From DATDCV01 sp036524155 (GTDB lineage Bacteria > Verrucomicrobiota > Verrucomicrobiia > Limisphaerales > UBA8199): a stretch of DNA of 5,340 nt. Every line of letters starts with the position of its first letter. Position 1 is the stretch's first letter. Location of the stretch: contig DATDCV010000301.1 of the NCBI GenBank assembly GCA_036524155.1, forward strand, positions 1-5,340, written 5' to 3'. Below, piece after piece: positions 5,229-5,340 of the stretch. The position numbers and the translations under genes were made by a program. The notes below the pieces were generated by a model. The model was not told the DNA's origin. It did no database searches and saw only the letters and a list, made by a program, of their open reading frames with translations.

Positions 5229-5268
5229 CTCATTAATTCACTAATCCACTAATTCACTAATTCACTAA
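5229..5268 (+). repeat. octamer tandem array (TTCACTAA)
   Basis: Five contiguous octamers: CTCATTAA, TTCACTAA, TCCACTAA, TTCACTAA and TTCACTAA. It is AT-rich against a GC-rich background and followed by a pyrimidine tract (5269-5288) that ends in C6 directly before an ATG. The array could hold the promoter of the next gene, but no pair of -35 and -10 boxes at normal spacing is convincing. Confidence 0.7.
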
Positions 5269-5288
5269 TTTCTTCCCTCCTTCCCCCC

Positions 5289-5340
5289 ATGTCTCCCCCC
5301 CTCGCCCCGCCCGCCCGCCACCTGCTCCACGCCCTCACCC
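5289..5340 (+). CDS. probable 5' end of a gene cut by the window edge
   Basis: An ATG at 5289 opens a frame without stops to the window end (17 codons, starting MSPPLAPPARHLLHAL). The codons are GC-rich at third positions (mostly C), like the flippase gene. As with the flippase, an octamer array and a C-rich tract lie directly upstream and no Shine-Dalgarno is seen. The stretch is too short to identify the product. Confidence 0.4.
   Translation, partial: MSPPLAPPARHLLHALT

Noticed and set aside
4869..5252. Plus-strand open frame of 127 codons downstream of the HEAT-repeat gene
   Set aside because: It is composed almost wholly of family B, octamer and heptamer repeats, so its openness reflects repeat content.

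Overview
The window is GC-rich and bacterial. It carries three complete protein genes, the first codons of a probable fourth, and an unusual load of intergenic repeats. I infer a verrucomicrobial (PVC-group) source. The reasons are a HEAT-repeat protein with an N-terminal membrane anchor followed by a G-x-x-LSxW motif, a single-chain beta-barrel protein next to a polysaccharide flippase, starts without a Shine-Dalgarno sequence, and short octamer and REP-like repeats between genes. No marker gene is present, so the phylum is not proven.

Layout. 1-111: spacer with a 7-bp tandem repeat and a small GC hairpin just past the end of the first gene. 112-1440 (-): secreted outer-membrane beta-barrel protein. 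1441-1720: divergent intergenic region holding two TGGTG-N5-CACC dyads over a possible promoter, two interleaved perfect inverted repeats, and a degenerate octamer array ending in a C-tract. 1721-3085 (+): 12-helix Wzx/RfbX-like flippase with a non-ATG start. 3086-3601: no gene. It holds three 29-bp tandem units, an inverted REP-like pair, a dispersed repeat, and a 112-bp MITE-like element with terminal inverted repeats and an 8-bp flanking direct repeat. 3602-4834 (+): membrane-anchored HEAT-repeat protein. 4835-5288: no gene. It holds three direct copies of the dispersed repeat, octamer arrays and a heptamer-rich imperfect hairpin. 5289-5340 (+): probable start of a gene that runs off the window.

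How it fits together. The flippase and the divergently transcribed barrel suggest the edge of a surface- or exopolysaccharide locus: the flippase would move lipid-linked glycan across the inner membrane and the barrel would sit in the outer membrane. This rests on neighbourhood only; no glycosyltransferase or polymerase is visible. The HEAT-repeat gene is separated from the flippase by 516 bp of repeats and is bracketed by two direct copies of a roughly 100-bp repeat, so it looks like an independent unit, not an operon member.

The most noteworthy signals are non-coding: the MITE-like element, the REP-like units whose stems keep pairing while their sequence changes, the interleaved inverted repeats in the divergent promoter region, and the recurring arrangement of octamer array followed by a C-tract, twice directly before a start codon. 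I found no complete new multi-gene system.
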